From NCBI GenBank assembly GCA_016934225.1, contig JAFGTH010000140.1:1-10688 (forward strand): a stretch of DNA of 10,688 nt, written 5' to 3'. The stretch's first letter is position 1, and every line of letters begins with the position of its first letter. Of the stretch, positions 1 through 7,790 are shown in pieces. The position numbers and the translations under genes were made by a program. A model generated the notes under the pieces. The model was not told where the DNA came from and did not search any database. It saw nothing but the letters and a program-made list of their open reading frames with translations. The DNA comes from Lentisphaerota bacterium. Its GTDB lineage: Bacteria > Verrucomicrobiota > Kiritimatiellia > UBA8416 > JAFGTH01.

Positions 1-3000
1 TATGACTTTCATATCGCCGGCTTAAAAGTTCTGTACCCGAACGGGCCGGTATCGCAGGAGTGGATTAAAGATACGCCTGGAGTGATAACATGGCAGGACA
101 ATAAAGTGGGCAACGACGGCACGGTAGAATTTTCATATGACGGCGGAGTGAGTTGGGTCAATATTCTCGGAATCGGTTCCCTGTCGTTCATAGACAAGGC
201 ATCGCCTCCTTTCACGCCCACAATTCCAACAGTGCGCGGTTTGGTAAAAATGACCGCTGACGATCCAACGCCGTTTACAAATGTGTACGATGTCTCCGAC
301 TCATATTTTTCGGTTGCGGGCGTAAAAGTGGAAGCGCCGGTTTCAGGTGTCGAATATACAATCGGCGCAACAAACCCGGTCACTTTCCGCGCGGCTGCGA
401 CACATGCGCCTGGATATGTGGCGAATATATATTATGCGGCAAACGGAGTGAACTTCGACACGAACAATCCTGTCAAGTTAAACGAAATATTCAGCGAGAC
501 GTATCCCGGCTTGCAGACATACTGGTGGGTTCCACAGATGACGAGAGATCCGTCCGAGTTTGCCAGAATAAAAGTTCAGGCAGGAGCATATTCGGCCGTT
601 TCAGATGTGTTCACGTTGAGGGGCGTCAAATTCACAAGCCCCATCAGCACAACAGTTTGGGGGCCCGGTACGCACACGGTTCAATGGAAGGTGGCCGGAC
701 TTGCCAGTGATTGTGAGGGAGATGTTTACCTGTCCACGGAGGGATATTCTCCATCGGCTTTCACGAATCAAATCAATCCGTATTTGTTAACCATCAATGA
801 AGGTGGAAACTTTTCCGGCGGATTCCCGTGGGTTGTGCCGGCAGGTATTGAGCCGACGGCAAATGCAGTCCTGAAAATTGTTGTTACTCAATCTCCTTCG
901 GAACCGGAGGATTTGGGATACACGGCATACTCTCAGCCTTTTACGTTGCAAGGGGTGAGATTTATCACACCTGGCGCGGGTGATACTCTTCATTTAGGTG
1001 GGACATACGGTATTCAATGGAAGGCGGCATCAGCCGGCGTGTCGGCATACATTTATTATTCGTCCGACGGAGGCACAAACTATTCAGCGACTCCAGTGGC
1101 GCAAGCGTATCCGTCGTTCAACGGAACTAATACCTTTGTTTGGACTGTGGAAAACACGAGAATGCCGACCGAGAATGCCCGATTGAAGCTTGTCATGTCT
1201 TCCGGCTTACAGGCTGAATCGGGCGTGTTCCGTATGGAAGGCATAAGAGTTACAAAACCGACCAGCTCCGATATTTATGCGACCACAGATCTGACGAACA
1301 TGATCTCATGGATTGATATAGGCGATGGCGGGCCGTACACAATATCGTACATAACCAATTATCCGAACATGGCATATCCGATAGCGGTTGAGCCGCCGGG
1401 AGTTTACGAGCACAACTGGGCGGTGCCCAGCAACGCCATCTGCACAAACGTGGTCATAAGAGTTGCAGGTTCGCAATACACCAATGATTCGGCAATATTC
1501 AAGGTGGTGGGCAAGCCTACGATCTCGATTGTTTCGCCGGCGCCGGGCGCATATTGGGGCGCCGGATTGACCAAAGATATCGAATGGAGCCGTGGCGGCA
1601 AGATGACCAACGACTTCACCGTATGGTTCTCGCTGGCGCCATACATTGTTTCAAACGTGATATTTGGAACTGTAAATTTCGATGAATCCGATAACATGTA
1701 CAGGTTGTCGTGGGACGTGCCGGACCAGTTAACTGCAGTGCGGATTCGCGTCAAACATAATACGAAGGATGATGTGGAAGACACATCACAGCCGTTCAAC
1801 ATATGCGGCCGATTTCTGGTTTGGACTCCGAACGGCGGTGAGGAATTATATGCGCGCGAACCCACGCCTGTGACGTGGCGGACCATTGGTTCTGTGCCTT
1901 TTGTGGATGTGTACTATTCCGTGACGCCGCCTTATGGGGCGAGTACATGGATAAAGGCGAACACGACTCCCGTCACGAACAATTTCAAGACCGATTTGAC
2001 ATGGGAACAGACTACATGGTCATGGCCGGTTGCGGATGTGCAGACCGTGGACGCCAAATTCCGTGTGCAGGAAGCAGCGCATACCGCGTTGTTTGATGAA
2101 GGAGAAGAAGGCCCGTATGACTCGTCTGATGACGCCTTCGAGATCAAATACTACACAGTGCTGTGGGATGTCTTTCATGTTGATAATGACGGCCAAACAA
2201 ACCGGTTGAACAGCCTGAGTGTAGTGGACAGTTCGGGATGGTCGGCCTCCGGCCTGTCTTGTCTCAGTCAAAGCGGTTCGCCCCAATTGATTGTTAGACA
2301 ATATCCGTGGGGTATTTTCGATACGGCGTGGTACAGGGAATATTTCCATGATGAGGTTGATTTCCATTGGGAATGCAACCAGGACAACATGACCCGGCAA
2401 ATTTCGATGTCGAAGTCCCAAATAGAGCCGGAATATCATGTAATGGCGACGTTTACGTACGATGACGAAACTAACAAGTTCATGATCGTATCATGGCTGG
2501 AGCGTAATGGCGCATTGCTCGCGACGCCCGAGAGTTGCAGAATCGAGATCTACAATTCGGATGGCGATTTGCTGGAATCGCTGTACAACGCTTCACCGAT
2601 CAATGGTGTTTTCTGGCGGGATTGGGATGTTGGCGCAACTGAGGCGGCATTGATAGCCTCGGGTCATTTGGGGCCGGAGGGCTTCCGCGACAGCGATGTG
2701 TTTTTCGCCCGCGTATCCATTACATTCTCAGGCGCCACTTATTCGTCCGGTATTACGTTCATGCTGCGGCTGGCGGCGACGGGAAAGGCAACCACTTACA
2801 AGGTGATATCGCAATTCTTGTTTAATGCAATCAGTGAACAGCTCACTATAAGATCATGGCTCGAGTGTGACGGCGCAATTTTCAGCACTCCCGACAATTG
2901 CATTGTGCAGATCTATGATCCGAATGGCAGCAATCTGGTAACGATGGTCGAAAGTAACACGCAGTATGATGTGTTCTGGCAATCATGGGATGTCGGCGTA

Positions 3001-4854
3001 ACCGAAGATGCCTTGATTGCGTCCGGTTATCTTTCTACAAATGGTTTTGCTGACGACGATGTGTTTTTAGCTGTTACTACAATCGAATCCATGGGCCAGA
3101 AATATTCTTCCGGAGAAGCGTTAATGTTGCGCCAGATGGCGGCGGAAGATCAGATTTTCGCGGTGAAATCGAGCTTCTCCTACAACCAGGCGATCTCAAA
3201 TGTCGCAATAAGGGCATGGCTTGAATCGGAAGGCGTTCTGACGGTTGTAACCAATTCCAGTTGCCGAGTGAGAATATACGACGATGTGGGCATGCTGGCA
3301 GGAATTGTGGAAACGAACATAGATGTCAATGATATCTTTTTGCTCAATTGGGACATCGCCGGGCTCGGTTATTCCGCGGGCGATTCGTTCTTTGCCACCG
3401 TTGAGATTACGACTCCGATTGGGACATATTCGGCCGGTGAGAGTTTTGTGTTGGCTGAAGCCGGCGACTTCGACTCGCTGCTGATGGCAATCAATGCGTC
3501 CGAAACGAATTTAGCCGCGCAACTCAGCAGCGGATTTACCACCGTCACCAGCGGAATCCACGAAGTTGCGACAAACCTGAACGCTATTGGCGGAGAAATG
3601 CGTGTGCGCATGACGAATCTGCAGGATATTGCAACTGATTTGGTCGGTATTACCACCGAAACCAGAGATGGAATCAGCATACTGTCAACAAATATGGCGC
3701 TTCTAACAAACAATATTATCAGCATCATAGCGCCTGCAGTAACCGGATTGGTGGCGACCGCGGACATTCTGAGAAATGATGCGGTCAGTGACCTGGCTCA
3801 TATTATGAATAGAGAAACTTCAGTGGCGTATGGCTCCACCAACACGATTCTGTACAAGAGCAGGCCGGGATACGGCAATGCGGTTGCCGTATCCGTATCG
3901 GACGCTGGCGGCACGGTCTATGCCGGAACTATGTCCGAAATCGTAGCCGGTATATATGAGCATGAATTGGTGGCGGACTGGGGGATTCAGAGTTACGTGG
4001 TAACGTGTGAAGACCCATATCCGGCTTCCGACAGCATGGTGCTGGAGGTTGTTGGAGCAATGTCTGAACAGGTTCCAAACATGATAACTGCTTTGGATAA
4101 CAGGATAAATGATGTGATGAGCGAGCTCGGGGCTATATCGAACATTGTGTCCGGAATTGGAGAGGGCGCAGATTTGAGCCCTATCATTACCGGTATAGAA
4201 GAACTCAAAACTTCGGTTGGGAATCTATCGGGCGGCGAAGAGGTTGATCTTTCCGCGTTGGAGCGGATTGAAGCGCAATTGGGCAGCAGCGGGACATTGG
4301 GGCAACTGCAGGCGCAATTGGGCAAGGTCACCGACACTTCCTCGTCCAAAACTTTCTTTGGTCAACTTGCATTGATACAGGAAAATCTTGTCCTTGCTGG
4401 GGCCGATGCCGCCGATGCGTCGAAAAAAGCGCAGACAGCCAAGACAGAGGCGAACAAAGCCGCTACAGGTATTGATGAGCTCAAGATGACGATTAATGAC
4501 GGCCAAATGGAAACAGCCACCATGAAGGAAAGGCTGGACAACATTCAGTCAGCCCTTGTTAATGCCGCTGAGAACATGAGGGATATTCCCAAGGCGGTTA
4601 AATTGGCAGGTTTGTACAACAAGCTGGAGGAAATGGCCGGTAGCATAGAGGATTTGGCCAAGAGCAGTCAGTGGGAGGAATGGATCAAACCGCCACCATT
4701 ACCTGAGGCAGGCGGCGGCGCCGATGAAAAAGTAATCACCAGATTAATCGGCAATATCGAAGAAATGAAAGGATCCATGGCGTTTATGATTAAGGTCATG
4801 GATGATATCAAGAACGAGCCGATTATAGAAGAAGCGTACGTGGGAATGGAGTAG
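1..4854 (+). CDS. Giant Ig-repeat and coiled-coil protein, probably exported (5' end outside the window)
   Basis: The frame is open from base 1, so the start lies upstream; a GTG at 82 is not the start, because the 27 codons before it already read as part of the first repeat. 1617 codons are visible, ending in TAG. In order: seven Ig-like units (about nt 19-2145), a linker (about 2146-2433), three units of a second kind (2434-3465), a helical segment rich in Asn, Ser and Thr (about 3466-3790), one more beta-rich insert (about 3790-4050) and a long helical, coiled-coil-like C-terminus with Ala/Glu/Lys heptads. The Ig-like units resemble the Kre9/KNH type fold (Gly-Val-Lys-Val start, a G..y.I.W core, a Tyr-Ser-x-Asp-Gly-Gly strand), which is typically extracellular. 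No membrane helix or sorting motif is visible at the C-terminus (ends in Gly-Met-Glu). The signal peptide, if any, is out of view. A role as a surface fibre or adhesin-like stalk is inference; no enzyme motif is seen. Confidence 0.9.
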   Translation, partial: YDFHIAGLKVLYPNGPVSQEWIKDTPGVITWQDNKVGNDGTVEFSYDGGVSWVNILGIGSLSFIDKASPPFTPTIPTVRGLVKMTADDPTPFTNVYDVSDSYFSVAGVKVEAPVSGVEYTIGATNPVTFRAAATHAPGYVANIYYAANGVNFDTNNPVKLNEIFSETYPGLQTYWWVPQMTRDPSEFARIKVQAGAYSAVSDVFTLRGVKFTSPISTTVWGPGTHTVQWKVAGLASDCEGDVYLSTEGYSPSAFTNQINPYLLTINEGGNFSGGFPWVVPAGIEPTANAVLKIVVTQSPSEPEDLGYTAYSQPFTLQGVRFITPGAGDTLHLGGTYGIQWKAASAGVSAYIYYSSDGGTNYSATPVAQAYPSFNGTNTFVWTVENTRMPTENARLKLVMSSGLQAESGVFRMEGIRVTKPTSSDIYATTDLTNMISWIDIGDGGPYTISYITNYPNMAYPIAVEPPGVYEHNWAVPSNAICTNVVIRVAGSQYTNDSAIFKVVGKPTISIVSPAPGAYWGAGLTKDIEWSRGGKMTNDFTVWFSLAPYIVSNVIFGTVNFDESDNMYRLSWDVPDQLTAVRIRVKHNTKDDVEDTSQPFNICGRFLVWTPNGGEELYAREPTPVTWRTIGSVPFVDVYYSVTPPYGASTWIKANTTPVTNNFKTDLTWEQTTWSWPVADVQTVDAKFRVQEAAHTALFDEGEEGPYDSSDDAFEIKYYTVLWDVFHVDNDGQTNRLNSLSVVDSSGWSASGLSCLSQSGSPQLIVRQYPWGIFDTAWYREYFHDEVDFHWECNQDNMTRQISMSKSQIEPEYHVMATFTYDDETNKFMIVSWLERNGALLATPESCRIEIYNSDGDLLESLYNASPINGVFWRDWDVGATEAALIASGHLGPEGFRDSDVFFARVSITFSGATYSSGITFMLRLAATGKATTYKVISQFLFNAISEQLTIRSWLECDGAIFSTPDNCIVQIYDPNGSNLVTMVESNTQYDVFWQSWDVGVTEDALIASGYLSTNGFADDDVFLAVTTIESMGQKYSSGEALMLRQMAAEDQIFAVKSSFSYNQAISNVAIRAWLESEGVLTVVTNSSCRVRIYDDVGMLAGIVETNIDVNDIFLLNWDIAGLGYSAGDSFFATVEITTPIGTYSAGESFVLAEAGDFDSLLMAINASETNLAAQLSSGFTTVTSGIHEVATNLNAIGGEMRVRMTNLQDIATDLVGITTETRDGISILSTNMALLTNNIISIIAPAVTGLVATADILRNDAVSDLAHIMNRETSVAYGSTNTILYKSRPGYGNAVAVSVSDAGGTVYAGTMSEIVAGIYEHELVADWGIQSYVVTCEDPYPASDSMVLEVVGAMSEQVPNMITALDNRINDVMSELGAISNIVSGIGEGADLSPIITGIEELKTSVGNLSGGEEVDLSALERIEAQLGSSGTLGQLQAQLGKVTDTSSSKTFFGQLALIQENLVLAGADAADASKKAQTAKTEANKAATGIDELKMTINDGQMETATMKERLDNIQSALVNAAENMRDIPKAVKLAGLYNKLEEMAGSIEDLAKSSQWEEWIKPPPLPEAGGGADEKVITRLIGNIEEMKGSMAFMIKVMDDIKNEPIIEEAYVGME
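19..2145 (+). repeat. Seven tandem Ig-like (Kre9/KNH-like) units within the giant protein
   Basis: Each unit opens with a Gly-(Val/Ile/Leu)-(Lys/Arg)-(Val/Phe)-x-x-Pro motif and closes with a Ser-x-x-Phe-x-(Val/Leu) strand. Unit starts are at nt 19, 319, 622, 952, 1240, 1510 and 1807, a spacing of 270 to 330 nt. The last two units deviate at the opening (Gly-Lys-Pro-Thr-Ile and Gly-Arg-Phe-Leu-Val-Trp). The copies are divergent in protein and not recognisable as DNA repeats, so this is an old domain duplication. More units probably lie upstream of the window. Confidence 0.75.
2434..3465 (+). repeat. Three tandem ~120-residue beta units of a second type
   Basis: Copies start at nt 2434, 2797 and 3157 (spacing 363 and 360 nt). 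Shared features in order: a Phe-x-(Tyr/Phe) strand, an (Ile/Val)-x-(Ser/Ala)-Trp-Leu-Glu motif, a Ser/Asn-Cys-x-(Ile/Val)-x-Ile-Tyr strand, a (Phe/Leu)-x-x-x-Trp-Asp-(Val/Ile) motif, then Ser-Gly/Ala-(Gly/Asp)-x-x-(Phe/Leu) near the end. Copies 1 and 2 also share Ala-Leu-Ile-Ala-Ser-Gly-(His/Tyr)-Leu, which copy 3 has lost. I do not recognise the family; alternating beta strands suggest a beta sandwich. Confidence 0.75.
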
Positions 4855-4952
4855 AGCAACGGAGACCATATACCGGTGGCGGAGATGATTGCCGTATGGC
4901 GCTGCGAATGGGGTACAGAACCGTTTTGGTTGAATTCGGGATATCCGGCTGG

Positions 4953-4958
4953 TATGAT
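4953..4958 (+). promoter_or_regulatory. Possible sigma-70-type promoter before the membrane-anchored gene
   Basis: A TATGAT box at 4953-4958 is preceded by TTGAAT at 4930-4935 with a 17-nt spacer, which fits the sigma-70 pattern (5 of 6 and 4 of 6 consensus bases). It lies in the 116-nt gap after the giant gene. Transcription would begin near 4965, only a few bases before the preferred ATG at 4971, giving a nearly leaderless message. Such matches arise by chance often, so this is weak. Confidence 0.25.
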
Positions 4959-4970
4959 CTGCTCGGCATT

Positions 4971-6293
4971 ATGAGTAATCTCAAGCATACCCTGTTGTTA
5001 TTCCTGATTCTTCCGGCAATGTCTGCGGCAGCAGACAAAGTAGTCTTGCGAATATGGGCCGCGAATCCGGCAAAGGAAGCCAAAACCGTTCAAATCAAAT
5101 CCAATCTTCCTGCCAGGGTTAGAGAACATCATATTCTCAATCGGGCGGGATTGGATCTCGGATACGATGTAAGAGGCGATGTCTACTATGTTCACAAGGA
5201 TGTTCTGTTACAACCGAAAGGCGAATCCGGCGCTGTTGTCGAATACAGGATAGAGATCGAAGATATCTGGCAGATATCTCCTGACAAGCTTGACGAATTG
5301 ACGAAGCATTCGGATGAACTTATCAAAAAATTGAATGGTACAGATAGCGTCAAAGATGCGGAAGCGATTCATCAAAAGATTAAAGAATGGATAGCGGATA
5401 TTCGTCAACGTCAGACGGCAAATTCCGTAAAGCCCGGTATTGACGCTATACAGCATATCAAGGCTTATGACGACAACTTGATTGTTTTAGGCAGTGTAAA
5501 AAAATGTGTCGGCGATCTGGAGAACATGGTACTTGGTGTGGGCCAGGATCCCGGCAAGCTGATAGGAGATATCCGAGGTGCGGCGCAACCGAATCGCGAT
5601 ATAGAAATCAGCCCGGAGACGTACAAGACCGCAATTATTCGAATTAGCGTTAAGAATTCTTCAGAGACACAAGCTAAAGAAATCCCGGTATCGCGACGAT
5701 TACCGACTGAAATCAAGGCCAATGATATACTTGACTCCGGAGAATTATTGGTCAGAACGGATCCTCAGACGGGCCATTGCTATGTGTACAAGACAAAAGT
5801 GGCGATACCGGCAAACTCGACGGTACTATTTGAAATCAAAATCAGGGATAAGTGGGATGTCAATGAGCCGCGGATAGGGCTTCTGGAAAATAAGGCCAAC
5901 ATGATTCTGGAGGCTGTCTCAGCGAGGCGAGCATATCCGTCTATTGAAGCGAAGTTGAAGGAATTGCTTCTGTTGCTGGTTGAGATTGGCAAACAGGAGA
6001 AACCGACGAAACTGGATGGTGAATATATTGCATTTTTCCGAAGGCAGGCAACCCGTTTGGACGAGATAGAGCAGCAAATCAACCGTATTGAAACGGTTCT
6101 CAAGCCAATGGAAAAAAGCACAAAACTCGGTTTCAAGGCGAAACCGCCCAGTGCGAAGTCCACATGGATGATCATATACATTATTCTTGGCTTTCTTGCG
6201 CTTATGAGTCTATTATTCTTCCTCCGATGGTTCGGTAAAACGAAGTCGGAACAAATGGGAAAAGACGATTCACAGGCCGTATCCGGCGAGTAA
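4971..6293 (+). CDS. Exported, C-terminally membrane-anchored protein with a duplicated beta domain
   Basis: I do not recognise a named family. I chose the ATG at 4971 (440 residues) because it gives a clean signal peptide: Lys5, a leucine-rich core at about 7-16, and an Ala-Met-Ser-Ala-Ala-Ala cleavage region at 16-21. The in-frame ATG at 4896 would bury this behind 25 unrelated residues, although it has a GGAG element upstream (about 11 nt away) and 4971 has no clear ribosome binding site. After cleavage come beta domain 1 (24-102), a helical, partly coiled-coil linker (about 105-215), beta domain 2 (222-297), a second helical region (about 300-385) and one membrane helix (about 399-421), followed by a 20-residue charged cytoplasmic tail. 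The predicted topology puts nearly everything outside the cytoplasmic membrane. It follows the giant gene by 116 nt and precedes the first ATPase gene by 21 nt. It may couple the outer protein to the ATPase; that is inference. Confidence 0.85.
   Translation: MSNLKHTLLLFLILPAMSAAADKVVLRIWAANPAKEAKTVQIKSNLPARVREHHILNRAGLDLGYDVRGDVYYVHKDVLLQPKGESGAVVEYRIEIEDIWQISPDKLDELTKHSDELIKKLNGTDSVKDAEAIHQKIKEWIADIRQRQTANSVKPGIDAIQHIKAYDDNLIVLGSVKKCVGDLENMVLGVGQDPGKLIGDIRGAAQPNRDIEISPETYKTAIIRISVKNSSETQAKEIPVSRRLPTEIKANDILDSGELLVRTDPQTGHCYVYKTKVAIPANSTVLFEIKIRDKWDVNEPRIGLLENKANMILEAVSARRAYPSIEAKLKELLLLLVEIGKQEKPTKLDGEYIAFFRRQATRLDEIEQQINRIETVLKPMEKSTKLGFKAKPPSAKSTWMIIYIILGFLALMSLLFFLRWFGKTKSEQMGKDDSQAVSGE
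5040..5861 (+). repeat. Internal duplication of a ~78-residue beta domain
   Basis: Residues 24-102 and 222-297 of the membrane-anchored protein align with almost no gaps. Shared positions include Leu-Pro at 46-47 and 244-245, Ile-Leu at 55-56 and 253-254 (same spacing), Gly69 with Gly268, aromatic/Val-rich Tyr72-Val74 with Tyr271-Tyr273, Lys76 with Lys274, a Glu-x(1-3)-Ile-x-Ile stretch, and Asp-x-Trp at 98-100 and 293-295. The two copies are separated by a helical linker of about 120 residues. Confidence 0.75.
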
Positions 6294-6303
6294 ACGAGTC
6301 TCG

Positions 6304-6311
6304 AGGAAGGA
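6304..6311 (+). promoter_or_regulatory. Ribosome binding site of alpha-like 1
   Basis: AGGAAGGA lies 3 nt before the ATG at 6315 and inside the 21-nt gap after the membrane-anchored gene. It fixes the start of alpha-like 1 and fits translation from a shared message. Confidence 0.7.
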
Positions 6312-6314
6312 CTG

Positions 6315-7790
6315 ATGGCGCTCAAGATTGATCTGCTTAAACTCAAGGAAAACGGTGTTGTTGCCGAGATACGGCAAGACGTGGTCAATGTTACCGGTCT
6401 GACCAACTGTATGAACGGTCAATTGGTGACTCTTGGCCAAGCCTCGCGTGGCGTCATAGTCGGGTTTGATCCGGACTATGTGCTTGTTCTGGTTGTTCAT
6501 GAAAGCGGTTCCATCAAACCAGGTGACAAGGTTACGACTGCGCTTGATGAATTCAGAGTCCCTGTGGGCGAGGGATTTATTGGGCGCAAAGTGAATGCAT
6601 TAGCCAGGCCTTCGGATGGAAAAGGACCCATCAAGGAAACGATGAGCTATCCCATATTCAATGTTGCTCCCACAGTGCTCGAGCGTACGCCATTGGATGA
6701 TGTGCTTCAGACCGGCACGAAGATTGTGGACATGACCCTTCCGGTTGGGAAAGGTCAGAGAATGCTTATTTTAGGCGATCGGATGACCGGAAAGACCGCG
6801 GTTGGTTTAGATGCAATAGTGAACCAAAAAGGGCGGGATGTGATTTGCATCTACGCCTGCATCGGCAAATCGGAGGCGGCTCTTTCACGCGTTTTAGAAG
6901 TGTTCGACAGGCGTGATGTCTGGGATTACGGGCTTGTGGTTGCGGCCACCGCATCGGATCCGATGGGGCAACAGTATTTATGTCCATATGTGGCAGCAAG
7001 TATTGGCGAGTATTTTGTGTATGAAAAGGGCGCGGATGTGCTTATCGTGTTTGATGATTTCACGAAACATGCATGGGCCTACAGGCAGATTTCCCTTTTG
7101 CTTGAGCGCGCGCCGGGCCGCGACGCCTATCCGGGCGATATTTTCTATATTCACTCTCAACTTGTCGAACGCGCCGGCCAGCTAAACGAAGCGCGAGGTA
7201 GCGGCACAATGACTCATTTGCCGATTGTCGAAACACTTGAGGGTGATTTTGCGGGTTATATTCCATCCAATATCATTTCCATGACAGACGGGCAAATATA
7301 CCTGAATTCAAGTTTATTTGGTGAAGGATTCAAACCTGCGATAGACATGGGGCTTTCGGTATCTCGTATTGGAAGCAAGGTGCAATGGCCGGCAATGAAG
7401 AAGCAGGCGAGTATGTTGAAAATGGACTATATCAGGCACAAAGAACTGGAAAAAATGACGAGGATCAAAGCCGGCGTATCCGGCGAAGTTGAGGCGCGGT
7501 TGATGAGAGGCAAATGTTTGGAAGAGCTTTTGAAACAGGACGAAAGCATGCCGGTGCCTCTTGAAGACCAGGTAATCATATTACATGCGCGTGAAAATGG
7601 TCTTTTCTCCAACATTCAGCCGTCTGAAGTTAAAGGAGTTTTGGATCGCTTTGTGAAACAAGTTCATCAGAACCGACCGGATATAGTGAATAACTTAGTT
7701 AAAAACAACATCATGACCGACGAAATTAGGGAGGGGCTAAATGAGCAAATCGCCCGGTTCTCTGATTCCTTTATTCAAGATCAAAGTTGA
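6315..7790 (+). CDS. atpA: F-type ATPase alpha-like subunit 1 (keeps the arginine finger)
   Basis: This 491-residue protein aligns over its full length with F1 alpha: N-terminal beta barrel (about 14-80, with Gly-Leu-x-x-Cys-Met-x-Gly at 28-35), nucleotide-binding domain (about 85-360) and helical C-terminal domain. Walker A is Gly-Asp-Arg-Met-Thr-Gly-Lys-Thr at 154-161, the alpha form rather than beta Gly-Gly-Ala-Gly-Val-Gly-Lys-Thr. Walker B ends in Asp247-Asp248. The alpha signature Pro-Gly-Arg-x-Ala-x-Pro-Gly-Asp is at 267-275. Arg351, in Ser-Val-Ser-Arg-Ile-Gly, matches the alpha arginine finger (E. coli Arg376). At the position of alpha Gln / catalytic beta Glu there is Lys185. The N-terminus is about 14 residues shorter than E. 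coli alpha, reducing the delta-binding helix. Its 3' end overlaps alpha-like 2 by 50 nt. It is expected to sit in an F1-like head at the inner membrane. Whether it hydrolyses ATP or only binds nucleotide is unknown. Confidence 0.93.
   Translation: MALKIDLLKLKENGVVAEIRQDVVNVTGLTNCMNGQLVTLGQASRGVIVGFDPDYVLVLVVHESGSIKPGDKVTTALDEFRVPVGEGFIGRKVNALARPSDGKGPIKETMSYPIFNVAPTVLERTPLDDVLQTGTKIVDMTLPVGKGQRMLILGDRMTGKTAVGLDAIVNQKGRDVICIYACIGKSEAALSRVLEVFDRRDVWDYGLVVAATASDPMGQQYLCPYVAASIGEYFVYEKGADVLIVFDDFTKHAWAYRQISLLLERAPGRDAYPGDIFYIHSQLVERAGQLNEARGSGTMTHLPIVETLEGDFAGYIPSNIISMTDGQIYLNSSLFGEGFKPAIDMGLSVSRIGSKVQWPAMKKQASMLKMDYIRHKELEKMTRIKAGVSGEVEARLMRGKCLEELLKQDESMPVPLEDQVIILHARENGLFSNIQPSEVKGVLDRFVKQVHQNRPDIVNNLVKNNIMTDEIREGLNEQIARFSDSFIQDQS
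7728..7736 (+). promoter_or_regulatory. Ribosome binding site of alpha-like 2, inside alpha-like 1
   Basis: AGGGAGGGG lies 4 nt before the ATG at 7741 and within the coding region of alpha-like 1, 54 nt before that gene's stop. It supports the start at 7741 and hence the long overlap. Confidence 0.7.

Noticed and set aside
82..84. GTG as the start of the giant protein
   Set aside because: The frame is open upstream to base 1, and those 27 codons contain the Gly-Leu-Lys-Val opening of the first Ig-like unit, so the gene begins outside the window.
9..383. Antisense open frame of 124 codons at the left end
   Set aside because: It mirrors the continuous coding frame of the giant protein, whose Ig-like repeat pattern runs through the same bases; the antisense product has no recognisable features.
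4896..4970. ATG at 4896 as the start of the membrane-anchored protein
   Set aside because: It would place 25 non-signal-like residues before a textbook signal peptide that starts at the in-frame ATG at 4971. It is not excluded, since a GGAG lies upstream of 4896.
4855..4970. Terminator or RNA gene in the 116-nt gap after the giant gene
   Set aside because: No GC-rich stem followed by a T run, and no structured RNA pattern; only a weak promoter match was found.
5780..6406. Antisense open frame of 208 codons
   Set aside because: It spans the 3' half of the membrane-anchored gene, the gap and the start of alpha-like 1, all well supported on the + strand; its serine-rich product looks like a shadow translation.
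7062..7150. Recent gene conversion between the two alpha-like genes, suggested by identical short DNA blocks (7074-7088 with 8515-8529; 7111-7123 with 8552-8564)
   Set aside because: The blocks encode the most conserved alpha residues and are separated by synonymous differences, so strong protein conservation explains them.
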